Shown here piece after piece: positions 17,072-26,069 of a stretch of DNA of 64,000 nt. This DNA is from Crocinitomicaceae bacterium. Its GTDB lineage: Bacteria; Bacteroidota; Bacteroidia; Flavobacteriales_D; Crocinitomicaceae. Every line of letters begins with the position of its first letter. Position 1 is the first letter of the stretch. The translations under genes and the position numbers were made by a program. The DNA lies in assembly GCA_024643725.1 (NCBI GenBank), contig JAHEMJ010000015.1, forward strand, positions 124,001-188,000. The letters run 5' to 3'. Below the pieces are notes generated by a model. That model was not told the DNA's origin. It was given only the letters and a program-made list of their open reading frames with translations, and did not search any database.

Positions 17072-19546
17072 ATGTCAAAAAAGAAAGTACTCGTTATTGG
17101 TTGGGATGCAGCAGAGTGGAAAGTCATTATGCCATTAATCCAACAAGGAAAAATGCCCGCTTTTGCTAGGTTGATGTCTAGAGGAGTTCACGGAAAACTA
17201 CAAACGCTGGACCCGCCTCTTTCACCGATGTTGTGGACAAGTATTGCGACGGGATTCCGAGCAGACAAACATGGCATTGGTGGATTTATAGAACCAACTC
17301 CTGACGGTGAGAATTTGCGTCCCGTTACCTCCACTTCACGCAAAGTCAAAGCGATTTGGAACATCCTCAACCAAGAGGGCTATAAAAGCAATGTCGTTGC
17401 CTGGTGGCCGAGTAATCCAGCTGAGCCAATTAACGGTGTGATGATTTCAAATTTGTATCAAATTGCGACGAAACCATTAGAAGAAGAATGGGAAATGCCC
17501 AATGGCACGGTTCATCCAAAGGAATTGGAAGAAACCATGAAGGACTTCCGCATTCACCCTCATCAAATCACCTTAAATCAGGCCTTGCCATTTATTCCTA
17601 ATCTGAAGGAGAATATTGCACTTCGCTCGGATAAACGCACAACCAGTGTCATTAAAAACATGGCGAACGCTGGAACGATTCATAGTGCCAGTTGTCATTT
17701 ACTAGAGAAAAGTGAATGGGATTTCATGGCCGTTTATCACGATGCGATTGATCACTTTTCGCATGTGGCTATGCGCTACTTTCCACCGAGAAGACCCGAG
17801 ATTCCAGAGCAAGATTTTGAAGATTTTCAGCATGTTGTTGAAGCGGCCTACATTTTTCACGACCGTATGTTAGCGCGAATGATGAGTCTAATTGACGAAG
17901 AAAACACCACGGTTTTATTGATTTCAGACCATGGTTTTCACTGTGACCATCAACGTCCATTATACATTCCGAAAGAACCATCAGGTCCAGCGGTGGAACA
18001 TAGTCCATACGGTGTTTTTGTCATGGCAGGCCCAGGAATAAAAAACAATGGAGCGCACATTTCTGGCGCGAGCGTTTTGGACATCACTCCTACCCTTTTG
18101 CATCACATGGATCTTCCCGTTGGTAAGGATATGGAAGGAAAGGTATTACACGCCTGCTTTGAACAAGTGAAAGAAGTTCAATGGATTGATTCTTGGGAAA
18201 ACATTCCTGGTGAAAGTGGCATGCATGACGCCATCTTACGCGAAGATCCATGGGCAGCTCAAGAAGCCTTGCAGCAATTAGTTGATTTGGGTTACATCGA
18301 TGCCCTGGACGACGATAAAATTCAACAGGTGGAGAAATCCAAACGGGAGAATGAATATTACATTGCACGAAACTTATTGAATGCGGGAAAATACCAAGAG
18401 GCTTTGGTCATCTTGGAACGCATCTATCAAGAAAGCAAAGTTCAGCGTTATGGACAACGCTTGGCATTTGTGTATTTATCCAAGCGACAGTACCGCAAAG
18501 CCATGGAGATTCTTGAGGACTTAAAAGAAGAGAATAAAAAATCAGAAAAACAGGAAGATGCCTACGATAAACTTGGCATGGAAGAGCCCATGTTTTTGGA
18601 ATACTTGGAAGGATTAATCTTGTTGGCGATGAACAAACCTCATCTTGCCTTGTCCAAGTTATTAAAAATTCAAGAACGAAATCCTTACAATTATCAAGTA
18701 GCATTAAACATCGCACAGATTTTCCTTCAGCGCAAAAAATATGAATTAGCCGAAGCGCAGTTTATTCGCGCTTTGAATATTGATGATTCACCGGCACGTG
18801 CACATCACGGATTGGGTTTGAGTTTTTTAAGACGCGGAGAATTAAATGCCGCCATTGAAGAATTCCTAATAGCCATCGAATGTGATTTTTTCTTCCATAG
18901 AGCACATTATCACCTTGGGGAAGCATTGGTGAGGGAAGGTTTAACAGATGATGCCATCAAAGCTTTTGAAGTAAACTTGCGATTGGTACCAGGAAATGTA
19001 AAAGCACACAAATGGCTGCATAAACTGTATAGTGAAGAAAATAGAAACCTTGAAAAAGCGAACATTCATTTGGATTTTTTGAGAGAATCGTTAAAAGGCG
19101 AGCGAATCATCTTAACAGAGGCAATTGAACAAAACCAAGGGAAAGTACTTGACTTTATACAACGATTGGGAATTCCAACTTATGACGCTGAGAAGTATGG
19201 CGAACGGGCAAAAAACCTGCATTTGAATGCACAATGGTTAGACGAACTTAGCAACGAAGTCATTTTTATTCCGAGTCATTCCTTGTCCTTTTTACCTGAT
19301 CATTTTCATTACAAATTAATCTACTTACAGACAGATGTAGATTTATCCGCGCGATTATTGGATCAGCGATTAAATGCGGTTCTATCCACAAAAAAAATGG
19401 AGACCATGGAATTAGAGCAAAGAAAAATCGAAGCGTGGATCGATAGTCAAGCGAAGTTACCTGTACTTTATTTGTCGCATGAATCACTCATCGAATATCC
19501 TGAAGAGCAATCCTTTATTCTTGATAACTTTTTGGGAAACAACTAA
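17072..19546 (+). CDS. AlkP-superfamily phosphohydrolase/sulfatase-like enzyme with C-terminal TPR repeats
   Basis: An 824-residue protein without signal peptide. Residues 1 to about 365 form an alkaline-phosphatase-superfamily domain: VLVIGWDAAEW (first metal Asp), PPLSPMLWTSIATG (nucleophile region), YHDAIDHFSH, LLISDHGFHCDH and EHSPYG; the metal ligands appear intact. Residues about 415-680 contain TPR-type helical repeats (AGKYQEALVILERIYQES, KKYELAEAQFIRALNIDDSPARAHHGLGL, RGELNAAIEEFLIAIECD). The last 120 residues are unrecognised. The family (COG3379-like) is predicted to hydrolyse phospho- or sulfo-esters; the substrate is unknown. Pairing with a sulfotransferase-like gene suggests transfer and removal of the same type of group, which is inference. 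Confidence 0.85.
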   Translation: MSKKKVLVIGWDAAEWKVIMPLIQQGKMPAFARLMSRGVHGKLQTLDPPLSPMLWTSIATGFRADKHGIGGFIEPTPDGENLRPVTSTSRKVKAIWNILNQEGYKSNVVAWWPSNPAEPINGVMISNLYQIATKPLEEEWEMPNGTVHPKELEETMKDFRIHPHQITLNQALPFIPNLKENIALRSDKRTTSVIKNMANAGTIHSASCHLLEKSEWDFMAVYHDAIDHFSHVAMRYFPPRRPEIPEQDFEDFQHVVEAAYIFHDRMLARMMSLIDEENTTVLLISDHGFHCDHQRPLYIPKEPSGPAVEHSPYGVFVMAGPGIKNNGAHISGASVLDITPTLLHHMDLPVGKDMEGKVLHACFEQVKEVQWIDSWENIPGESGMHDAILREDPWAAQEALQQLVDLGYIDALDDDKIQQVEKSKRENEYYIARNLLNAGKYQEALVILERIYQESKVQRYGQRLAFVYLSKRQYRKAMEILEDLKEENKKSEKQEDAYDKLGMEEPMFLEYLEGLILLAMNKPHLALSKLLKIQERNPYNYQVALNIAQIFLQRKKYELAEAQFIRALNIDDSPARAHHGLGLSFLRRGELNAAIEEFLIAIECDFFFHRAHYHLGEALVREGLTDDAIKAFEVNLRLVPGNVKAHKWLHKLYSEENRNLEKANIHLDFLRESLKGERIILTEAIEQNQGKVLDFIQRLGIPTYDAEKYGERAKNLHLNAQWLDELSNEVIFIPSHSLSFLPDHFHYKLIYLQTDVDLSARLLDQRLNAVLSTKKMETMELEQRKIEAWIDSQAKLPVLYLSHESLIEYPEEQSFILDNFLGNN

Positions 19547-19597
19547 GAAATTAAATAAGTAAGAAAAAATCATTATTTTTATCCCAAATTGTTAACT

Positions 19598-20488
19598 ATG
19601 AAAACACTTTCCTCTTCAAACAAATCGAGATTAAAACAATATTCAGCAGTTGCTGGAGCATTGGTAGCTCAAGGTAATGTGAATGCACAAGTTGTTGCCA
19701 CAGATTTAAATCCAGATGTTGTTGTCGATTCTTTACATGCACCTTATGCATTGGACTTCAATAATGATGCAAATCCAGAATTAACCTTTTTTGTGCAACA
19801 CGTAAACGGATCATCCTCAACACAAGGAGTTCAGTTTACTTATGATGGAGCTATTGCAGGAGTTCAAATGACCCCTGGAATGTCTTTGATTGGTGCAGCA
19901 GGAACAGGAAGTTCATCTTCTTCTTTTCAAATTTCAGCTTTAAACAGTGGTGACCCAATCTCTGCAGCTGGAAATTTTGGAACATCTTCATATGGTGCTT
20001 TGGGAGCTGACATTTTGGTGGACGCAGGTCCATTAGGTCAAATTCCAATTCAACAAGGGAATTTCTTAAATCAATCTCATAAATTTTTGGGTGGAAAATT
20101 AGTTGCTGGAGCAAACACATACTACGGATGGGTTGAGTTATCCGTGAACGCAAATGCTTCTCAAATCACCATTCATGGTTATGGATATCAATCAACTTCT
20201 AACGCTCAAATCTTAGCAGGTGAAGGAGCAAATTCAGGATTGGAAAATATTGCGCTTTCTGATAAAGTAACTATCATCGGAACCCCTGACCATGTTTCTA
20301 TTAATGTAACTCCAGATGTCATTGGATCAAAAGTTTCTTTTGTATCTATGTCCGGACAAGAAGTTTCATCTTCCATTTTGACAGATGTGAACAATACCCT
20401 TTCGTTTGACAACTTAAGCACGGGAATTTACCAAGTGTTGGTTGAAACGAAAACAGAAAAAACGACACAACGCGTTTACGTAAAGTAA
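19598..20488 (+). CDS. T9SS cargo protein, type A sorting domain, unknown function
   Basis: A 296-residue secreted protein, start ATG at 19598 (MKTLSSSNKSRLKQY). The N-terminus has a long basic region and a weakly hydrophobic core (SAVAGALVAQGNVNA|QVV), unlike the strong signal peptides of its neighbours. The middle is low in charge and Ser/Gly-rich (VVDSLHAPYALDFNNDANPELTFFV suggests a calcium-binding or integrin-like motif) with a YYGWVELSVN strand. The end (VSINVTPDVIGSKVSFVSMSGQEV, LSTGIYQVLVETKTEKTTQRVYVK) is a type A T9SS sorting domain. A strong terminator follows. Function unknown. Confidence 0.85.
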   Translation: MKTLSSSNKSRLKQYSAVAGALVAQGNVNAQVVATDLNPDVVVDSLHAPYALDFNNDANPELTFFVQHVNGSSSTQGVQFTYDGAIAGVQMTPGMSLIGAAGTGSSSSSFQISALNSGDPISAAGNFGTSSYGALGADILVDAGPLGQIPIQQGNFLNQSHKFLGGKLVAGANTYYGWVELSVNANASQITIHGYGYQSTSNAQILAGEGANSGLENIALSDKVTIIGTPDHVSINVTPDVIGSKVSFVSMSGQEVSSSILTDVNNTLSFDNLSTGIYQVLVETKTEKTTQRVYVK

Positions 20489-20505
20489 GCAACTTTAAAT
20501 ACTTT

Positions 20506-20532
20506 AAAAAAACAGCTTCGGCTGTTTTTTTT
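20506..20532 (+). terminator. Rho-independent terminator with UUCG loop
   Basis: AAACAGC-TTCG-GCTGTTT followed by a long T-run, 17 bases after the stop of the preceding T9SS gene. Confidence 0.9.
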
Positions 20533-20628
20533 TGCTCAAAAATATCTGAATGATGAAAAATTTGTAAACTTTTTTGTGCGATTAAAAAAAATGAGTTTGA
20601 ATCCGTAATATTGTTCGAATTTCTGAAA

Positions 20629-23600
20629 ATGAGGTACTGTCTATTCCTATTGGTTTTGTTTCACATGTTTAGTGCCTTTGGTCAAGGTGCCAATTGTGGT
20701 TTAGCATCCAACGTTTCTCCCGGCACCTATACAGCCATGGCAATAACAGGAAGTGGTGCTTCACAACCAGGAGCTACTGGTTCTAATTGGTATCGATTTA
20801 CACCAACAACAAACGGAAACCTTTCCATAAACTCTTGTGGCGGCGGTTCTGACACGCGACTTTGGATCTGGACAGGAAGTTGCGGGAATTTAACCTTGAT
20901 TGGTGCGAACGATGATTTCAATGGTTGTATTTCAAGTGGAACGAATTCATTCGCTTCACGCGTTGATAACTTGATTCTAAGCGCCGGAAATACTTATTTT
21001 TTTGAGTGGGACAATGCGTGGTCAAGTACCGGATTTACTTGGAATTTTTCATACACAGCACTTCCAAACAATAATGATAGTGGAATCAGTTACCTGAAGA
21101 ATCGGTTTACGAAAATCCCTATTTCACAAGCAAACTATGGTATACCGTTGGGCGCAACGATTAAAAATTACAGTGGGAACATCTTATCGAATGTCACTTT
21201 AACTGTTGAAATATATGAATTGCCTAATATAAATACCCCTGTCCAAACGCTTACTAGTACGCCAATAACTCTGGGGATTGGAGCTGAACAAGCTATCGTG
21301 AGTGGGACATGGCTTCCCAATTTATCCGTTTCGAAAAATTACATGTTAAAGTACATCAAAACACAAACTCAAGTGGATGGTGTTACTTCGAATGACGCAT
21401 CCACTCAAAACCTCAGTATTGATTTTAATTCCTTTGCCCGAGACAATGATACCTACACAAATGCCTTTAACTGGTCCACAACCTCGGAATATTCGCAAGG
21501 TGTCATTTTTCCGCTAACCGGGAATGATGTCCTAACAGGAATTCAATTTTACACACCAAGCACTTCATCAACACAGGAATATTATGTTGAAGTGTTCCCT
21601 GTTTTGAATAATATCATTCAGACCAACCCAATTTACGTTTCCCAAAACATTCTCTCCACAGGAGCAGGCTGGCAAACGCATGTACTTTCAACCCCGCTTA
21701 CTTTGACCAGTGGAATTTACTTGTTCTCCATTCATAAAACTGGTAATTTACCCTATCCAATTGGATGTGATGCATCGATTTTTTCGAATGGAAAGAACTA
21801 TGTTCGAACGAATATTTCAGGTACGTGGAATACCATTGAATCGTACAGTGTCAATTACGCTTTTATGATTCGTCCAAAGTTAGGAGCGAGTCCATCTATT
21901 GATGTATCATATGTCAATCACCAATCTCCTGGGGCAGGATTATCAAAAGTTCACACAAGACAATCCGTCAACGGGAATAACCTAGTTTTGACTGCGTTTG
22001 GAAAAAATTCTGGGACGAACAATGCATACAATGTAACGATGACAGTTACAATTAAAAATCTGGCAACAAATAATACTATTTACACGGCAACAAGTGCAGG
22101 ACACAACCTTATTGCTGGACAAATTGATACTTTTTCTGTTTCAAATTACACAATTCACTCACTCGGTAATTACTCCATTGAATATGTTTTTAACACGGTG
22201 AATGACCAAATTCCCTTGAACAATTCCTATCTGACTTATTTTTCCAGAACGAAGTCAGAACTTTCTCGTGTTGTCGGCAATTCTGGAACCATTGGAATCG
22301 GAAATAATTTGACGAGTGCTTATGACAATGGAATCATCGGACAAAATTTTACTTTGGGACAATCGGACTACTTGGATTCAGTAAAAATTAACCTTGGCGC
22401 GGGAACACCGTCCAATCAGCCTATTCGAGTGGACATTTATGCAACGGACGTGAACGGAGTCCCGACTGGTTCACCACTTATTTCCACTACAACATACACC
22501 AGCACAATTGCAAACAATATTTCTGGTGCAACCATACAATTACCGATCTCAGGAGGAACATATACTTTAAATCCGGGGACCTACTTTTTTGGCGTTACTG
22601 AAAATGCAGGAAACATCAAACTTCAAACATCATCCACTTATTTTGCTGCAAATTCGGCATTCATGAGATGGAATCAGAATCCAAACGGAGCAACAGCATG
22701 GACAGCAATTGAGAATTTTGGCTATCAAGTAGCCCTAGCAATTCAACCTATTTTTAAAACCTGCTTGCCGATTCAAGTCAGTTCCATTGTAACCAATGCA
22801 AGTTGTGGACAAAATAATGGTTCCGTTCAACTTACTGCAACAGGTGGAACTGGTTTATTCACTTTCAATTGGTCAAACAATAGCACGAACAATGGACTAA
22901 TCAATAATTTAGGTCCAGGCAACTACAGCTGTCAACTTTACGATGCCAATTTTTGTCCATTGGCACAACAAAACGCCACCATTACCATGACATCCACTGC
23001 CGTAAATACGAGTGTCTCAACCCTCATCAATCCGATTTGTAACGGTGTTGCAAGCGGTTCTATAGGCATTTTTGCGAGCGGAGGAAATGGTCAATATTCT
23101 TATGCATGGACACCAAACATCGGAACTACAGCAAATGTCAATAATTTAAGTGCTGGGAGTTATTCCTGTCAAGTGACGGACGGACTTGGCTGTTCATCCA
23201 CGCAACAAATCATCCTCAGCCAACCAACAGCCATAAATGTCCAATCAACATTGAATCCGATTTCATGTTTTGGAGGAAATAATGGGTCGATTATTCTTTC
23301 GCCAACGGGGGGGACAGCACCTTATCAATTCCAATGGACTAGCGGTTTAGGCAACACTAATTCCGTTTCAAATTTAAACGCAGGGGTCTATTCATGTCAA
23401 ATTACGGATGGGAATGGTTGCTCACTCATTCAAAATGTGACCATTTCGAATCCCCCAGCCATTACCAGTACACTATTAAATGTTTCCAATGTTGCATGTT
23501 TCGGAACAAGCTCGGGTAGTGCGGCCATTTCAGCCGCTGGAGGAACAGGAAATCTTTCCTTTATTTGGAGTCCAAATTCCATTACTGGAGCTTCGATCAA

Positions 23601-26001
23601 CAATGTTCCGGCTGGCACCTATTCTTGTACGATTAGCGATGCAAATGGTTGTCAGCACTCTACTTCCGTGAACATTACGCAACCAAGCGCCTTGAGTTCA
23701 GTCATTTCTTCCACGAATTCGGTAAGTTGTTTCGGAGGAACAAATGGTACCGCTCAAGTGATCGGCATGGGTGGAACAGCGCCCTATAGTTATTCGTGGA
23801 GTCCTTCTGGTGGAAACACTAACTTCGCAACCAATCTTTCTGCTGGGAACTATCAGTGTCAAGTGACTGATGCCAATGGCTGTTCAACAAATCAACTTGT
23901 TCAAATCACCTCACCTACTGCACTTTCCGTGGGCACCTCCTCTATTTCTCCTGCAACTTGTGGATTGAATAACGGTTCTGCGGTCGTTACAGCAACTGGT
24001 GGTGTTGGTCCATATCTTTACAATTGGACCCCAGCCGTTGGAACAACATCAAATCTCACCAATTTATTTGCGGGTTCATACCAAGTTCATGTGATCGATC
24101 AGCATGGTTGTTCAAGTTCACTTTATATTGGAATTAACACTATCTCTGGGCCTAGTGTTACGCTGGTGAGTCAAACACCTGTATCATGTTATAATGGCGC
24201 CAATGGTTCGGCATTAATTTCTGCCACAGGAGGCACAGGAACCTTAACCTATAATTGGTCTGGAAATCCAACTGGAAATGGCACAAATTTCATTAGTAAT
24301 TTAACCGCCGCTCAATATACTTGTCAAGTCACCGATGTAAATGGCTGCGTTGGAACCATTGTTGTTCCCATCACACAACCAACAGCTGTTGGCGCTTCCA
24401 TTTCATCAAACACTTCTGTCACATGTTATGGCTTGGCAACTGGCCAAATGAGTGTCACTGCGTATGGAGGAACTCCCGGTTATACCTACTCCTGGTCGCC
24501 AGTCGGTGGGAACACAAATCAATTAACCAATGTTCCAGCTGGAATTTACACCTGCCAAATTACGGATCAACATGGTTGTCAAGGTAGCATTTCGGGCGTG
24601 ATTTCCCAGCCAAACAACATGCAACTTTTTGTGGACACAACGATTTCGCCAAGCTGCAGTTCGTCTACAAATGGAATGATCTCCGTGCATGCAACGGGAG
24701 GTAATGGCTTGTATTCGTATGTATGGTCTCCAAACAACAGCAATTCAAATACCCTCATTCAACTTCCAATGGGTAGCTACCTAGTGACGGCAACAGATAT
24801 TCTTGGGTGTTCAGTTTCACAATCAATCATACTTCAAAGTCAGTCCAATCTACAAGTGCAAGGGAATTCTGTGCAAAATAATTGTTTTGGAAATGCAAAT
24901 GGTCAAATCCATCTGTATCCAAGTAATGGTATCGCTCCTTACCAATTCAACTGGTCAAACTTGGCTACAACAAGCGTCATTAACGATTTGTCCGATGGAA
25001 TCTATTCGTGCACGGTGAGTGATGCGTTGGGATGTACCACTGTCTACTTGGACACGATCACCGCACTATCCAACTTGACTGCGCAAACAACTGGAACAAA
25101 CATCGTCTGTGACTCTACTTCCAATGGTTCGGTTCATGTAACCACTGCAAATGGATTTCCCCCATATTCATACGCTTGGAGTAATTCAACCGAAACAAGC
25201 AATACGCTGCAAACGTTGGGTCCTGGAATTTTTGAAGTCATTGTTACGGACGGACAAAATTGTCATGATACTATTTCTTTTCAAATCAACTTAAGCGACC
25301 TTCATGCGACCAGTCAAATCGTTTCTATTGCTTGTCCAGGGGGACAGAACGGAAACATTCATGTTTCTGCGCAAGGTGGACAAGTACCTTATCTTTATCA
25401 ATGGTCCGGATTTTCTTGGAATGATTCCATCGTTTCGGGAATCGGTGCAGGGAATTATAGCTGTACAATTAGCGATCAAATGGGTTGTGCTTACACACTT
25501 CAAAACACCGTATATGAACCATTTCCATGGAACATAAATGCTGTTATTGAACCTGAAATTTTTGGTTTGGATGGATCCATTATGTTAGGCGTTTCTGGAG
25601 CAAATCCGCCATACAATTATAGTTGGAATAATGGCCAATCGGGCAATGTATTGTCACAAATTGCAGGAGGTACTTACATCGTAACAATAACGGATGCTCA
25701 AGGTTGTCAGTCCATAGATTCCCTTGTTGTCAATTCCCAACTGTCCATTTCCGAAATTTCATCAGGAAAATGGAACATTTACCCCAATCCGAATAATGGT
25801 CATTTTATTGTTCCTATTGAGTCCGGCTGCGAATTTTCGATTTTTGATTCTTACGGAAGAATCATTTCATTTGACATCAATGAAACGACTCAAAAAAACC
25901 CAGAAATTCAATTAATTCAAGCTGTTCCCGGCATTTATTACCTGCGCATTTCAGGTCAAAATTGGCGAAACGAAGTGCTTCGATTTGAAGTAATTGAGTA
26001 G
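20629..26001 (+). CDS. Giant T9SS-secreted protein with 13 SprB-type repeats
   Basis: A 1790-residue surface protein; the ATG at 20629 gives a clear signal peptide (MRYCLFLLVLFHMFSAFGQ), whereas the open frame to 20611 begins with TTG. Residues about 20-150 resemble a PPC-like beta domain (SNWYRFTPTTNGNLSINSC, FFEWDNAW). Residues 150-715 are several Ig-like or jelly-roll modules. Residues about 718-1703 contain 13 tandem SprB repeats of about 75 residues, each with a C-x(5-7)-G motif, ATGGTGPYxYxWS and AGxYxCxVTDxxGC. The end (NIYPNPNNGHFIVPIE ... YYLRISGQNW) is a type A T9SS sorting domain. SprB in Flavobacterium is the mobile gliding adhesin; this protein may be an adhesin or matrix component, though its own role is unknown. 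Confidence 0.92.
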   Translation: MRYCLFLLVLFHMFSAFGQGANCGLASNVSPGTYTAMAITGSGASQPGATGSNWYRFTPTTNGNLSINSCGGGSDTRLWIWTGSCGNLTLIGANDDFNGCISSGTNSFASRVDNLILSAGNTYFFEWDNAWSSTGFTWNFSYTALPNNNDSGISYLKNRFTKIPISQANYGIPLGATIKNYSGNILSNVTLTVEIYELPNINTPVQTLTSTPITLGIGAEQAIVSGTWLPNLSVSKNYMLKYIKTQTQVDGVTSNDASTQNLSIDFNSFARDNDTYTNAFNWSTTSEYSQGVIFPLTGNDVLTGIQFYTPSTSSTQEYYVEVFPVLNNIIQTNPIYVSQNILSTGAGWQTHVLSTPLTLTSGIYLFSIHKTGNLPYPIGCDASIFSNGKNYVRTNISGTWNTIESYSVNYAFMIRPKLGASPSIDVSYVNHQSPGAGLSKVHTRQSVNGNNLVLTAFGKNSGTNNAYNVTMTVTIKNLATNNTIYTATSAGHNLIAGQIDTFSVSNYTIHSLGNYSIEYVFNTVNDQIPLNNSYLTYFSRTKSELSRVVGNSGTIGIGNNLTSAYDNGIIGQNFTLGQSDYLDSVKINLGAGTPSNQPIRVDIYATDVNGVPTGSPLISTTTYTSTIANNISGATIQLPISGGTYTLNPGTYFFGVTENAGNIKLQTSSTYFAANSAFMRWNQNPNGATAWTAIENFGYQVALAIQPIFKTCLPIQVSSIVTNASCGQNNGSVQLTATGGTGLFTFNWSNNSTNNGLINNLGPGNYSCQLYDANFCPLAQQNATITMTSTAVNTSVSTLINPICNGVASGSIGIFASGGNGQYSYAWTPNIGTTANVNNLSAGSYSCQVTDGLGCSSTQQIILSQPTAINVQSTLNPISCFGGNNGSIILSPTGGTAPYQFQWTSGLGNTNSVSNLNAGVYSCQITDGNGCSLIQNVTISNPPAITSTLLNVSNVACFGTSSGSAAISAAGGTGNLSFIWSPNSITGASINNVPAGTYSCTISDANGCQHSTSVNITQPSALSSVISSTNSVSCFGGTNGTAQVIGMGGTAPYSYSWSPSGGNTNFATNLSAGNYQCQVTDANGCSTNQLVQITSPTALSVGTSSISPATCGLNNGSAVVTATGGVGPYLYNWTPAVGTTSNLTNLFAGSYQVHVIDQHGCSSSLYIGINTISGPSVTLVSQTPVSCYNGANGSALISATGGTGTLTYNWSGNPTGNGTNFISNLTAAQYTCQVTDVNGCVGTIVVPITQPTAVGASISSNTSVTCYGLATGQMSVTAYGGTPGYTYSWSPVGGNTNQLTNVPAGIYTCQITDQHGCQGSISGVISQPNNMQLFVDTTISPSCSSSTNGMISVHATGGNGLYSYVWSPNNSNSNTLIQLPMGSYLVTATDILGCSVSQSIILQSQSNLQVQGNSVQNNCFGNANGQIHLYPSNGIAPYQFNWSNLATTSVINDLSDGIYSCTVSDALGCTTVYLDTITALSNLTAQTTGTNIVCDSTSNGSVHVTTANGFPPYSYAWSNSTETSNTLQTLGPGIFEVIVTDGQNCHDTISFQINLSDLHATSQIVSIACPGGQNGNIHVSAQGGQVPYLYQWSGFSWNDSIVSGIGAGNYSCTISDQMGCAYTLQNTVYEPFPWNINAVIEPEIFGLDGSIMLGVSGANPPYNYSWNNGQSGNVLSQIAGGTYIVTITDAQGCQSIDSLVVNSQLSISEISSGKWNIYPNPNNGHFIVPIESGCEFSIFDSYGRIISFDINETTQKNPEIQLIQAVPGIYYLRISGQNWRNEVLRFEVIE

Positions 26002-26069
26002 GACAAGCCAAGTTCTCATAATGGAATTGCTAATTTTCACTAATTTAGGTTTCTCTAATCGAAATTTAA

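Noticed and set aside
22771-25740. Regular repeats that could be mistaken for a CRISPR array
   Set aside because: Units are about 225 bases, diverged, in frame and encode SprB domains; there are no short identical repeats with unique spacers.
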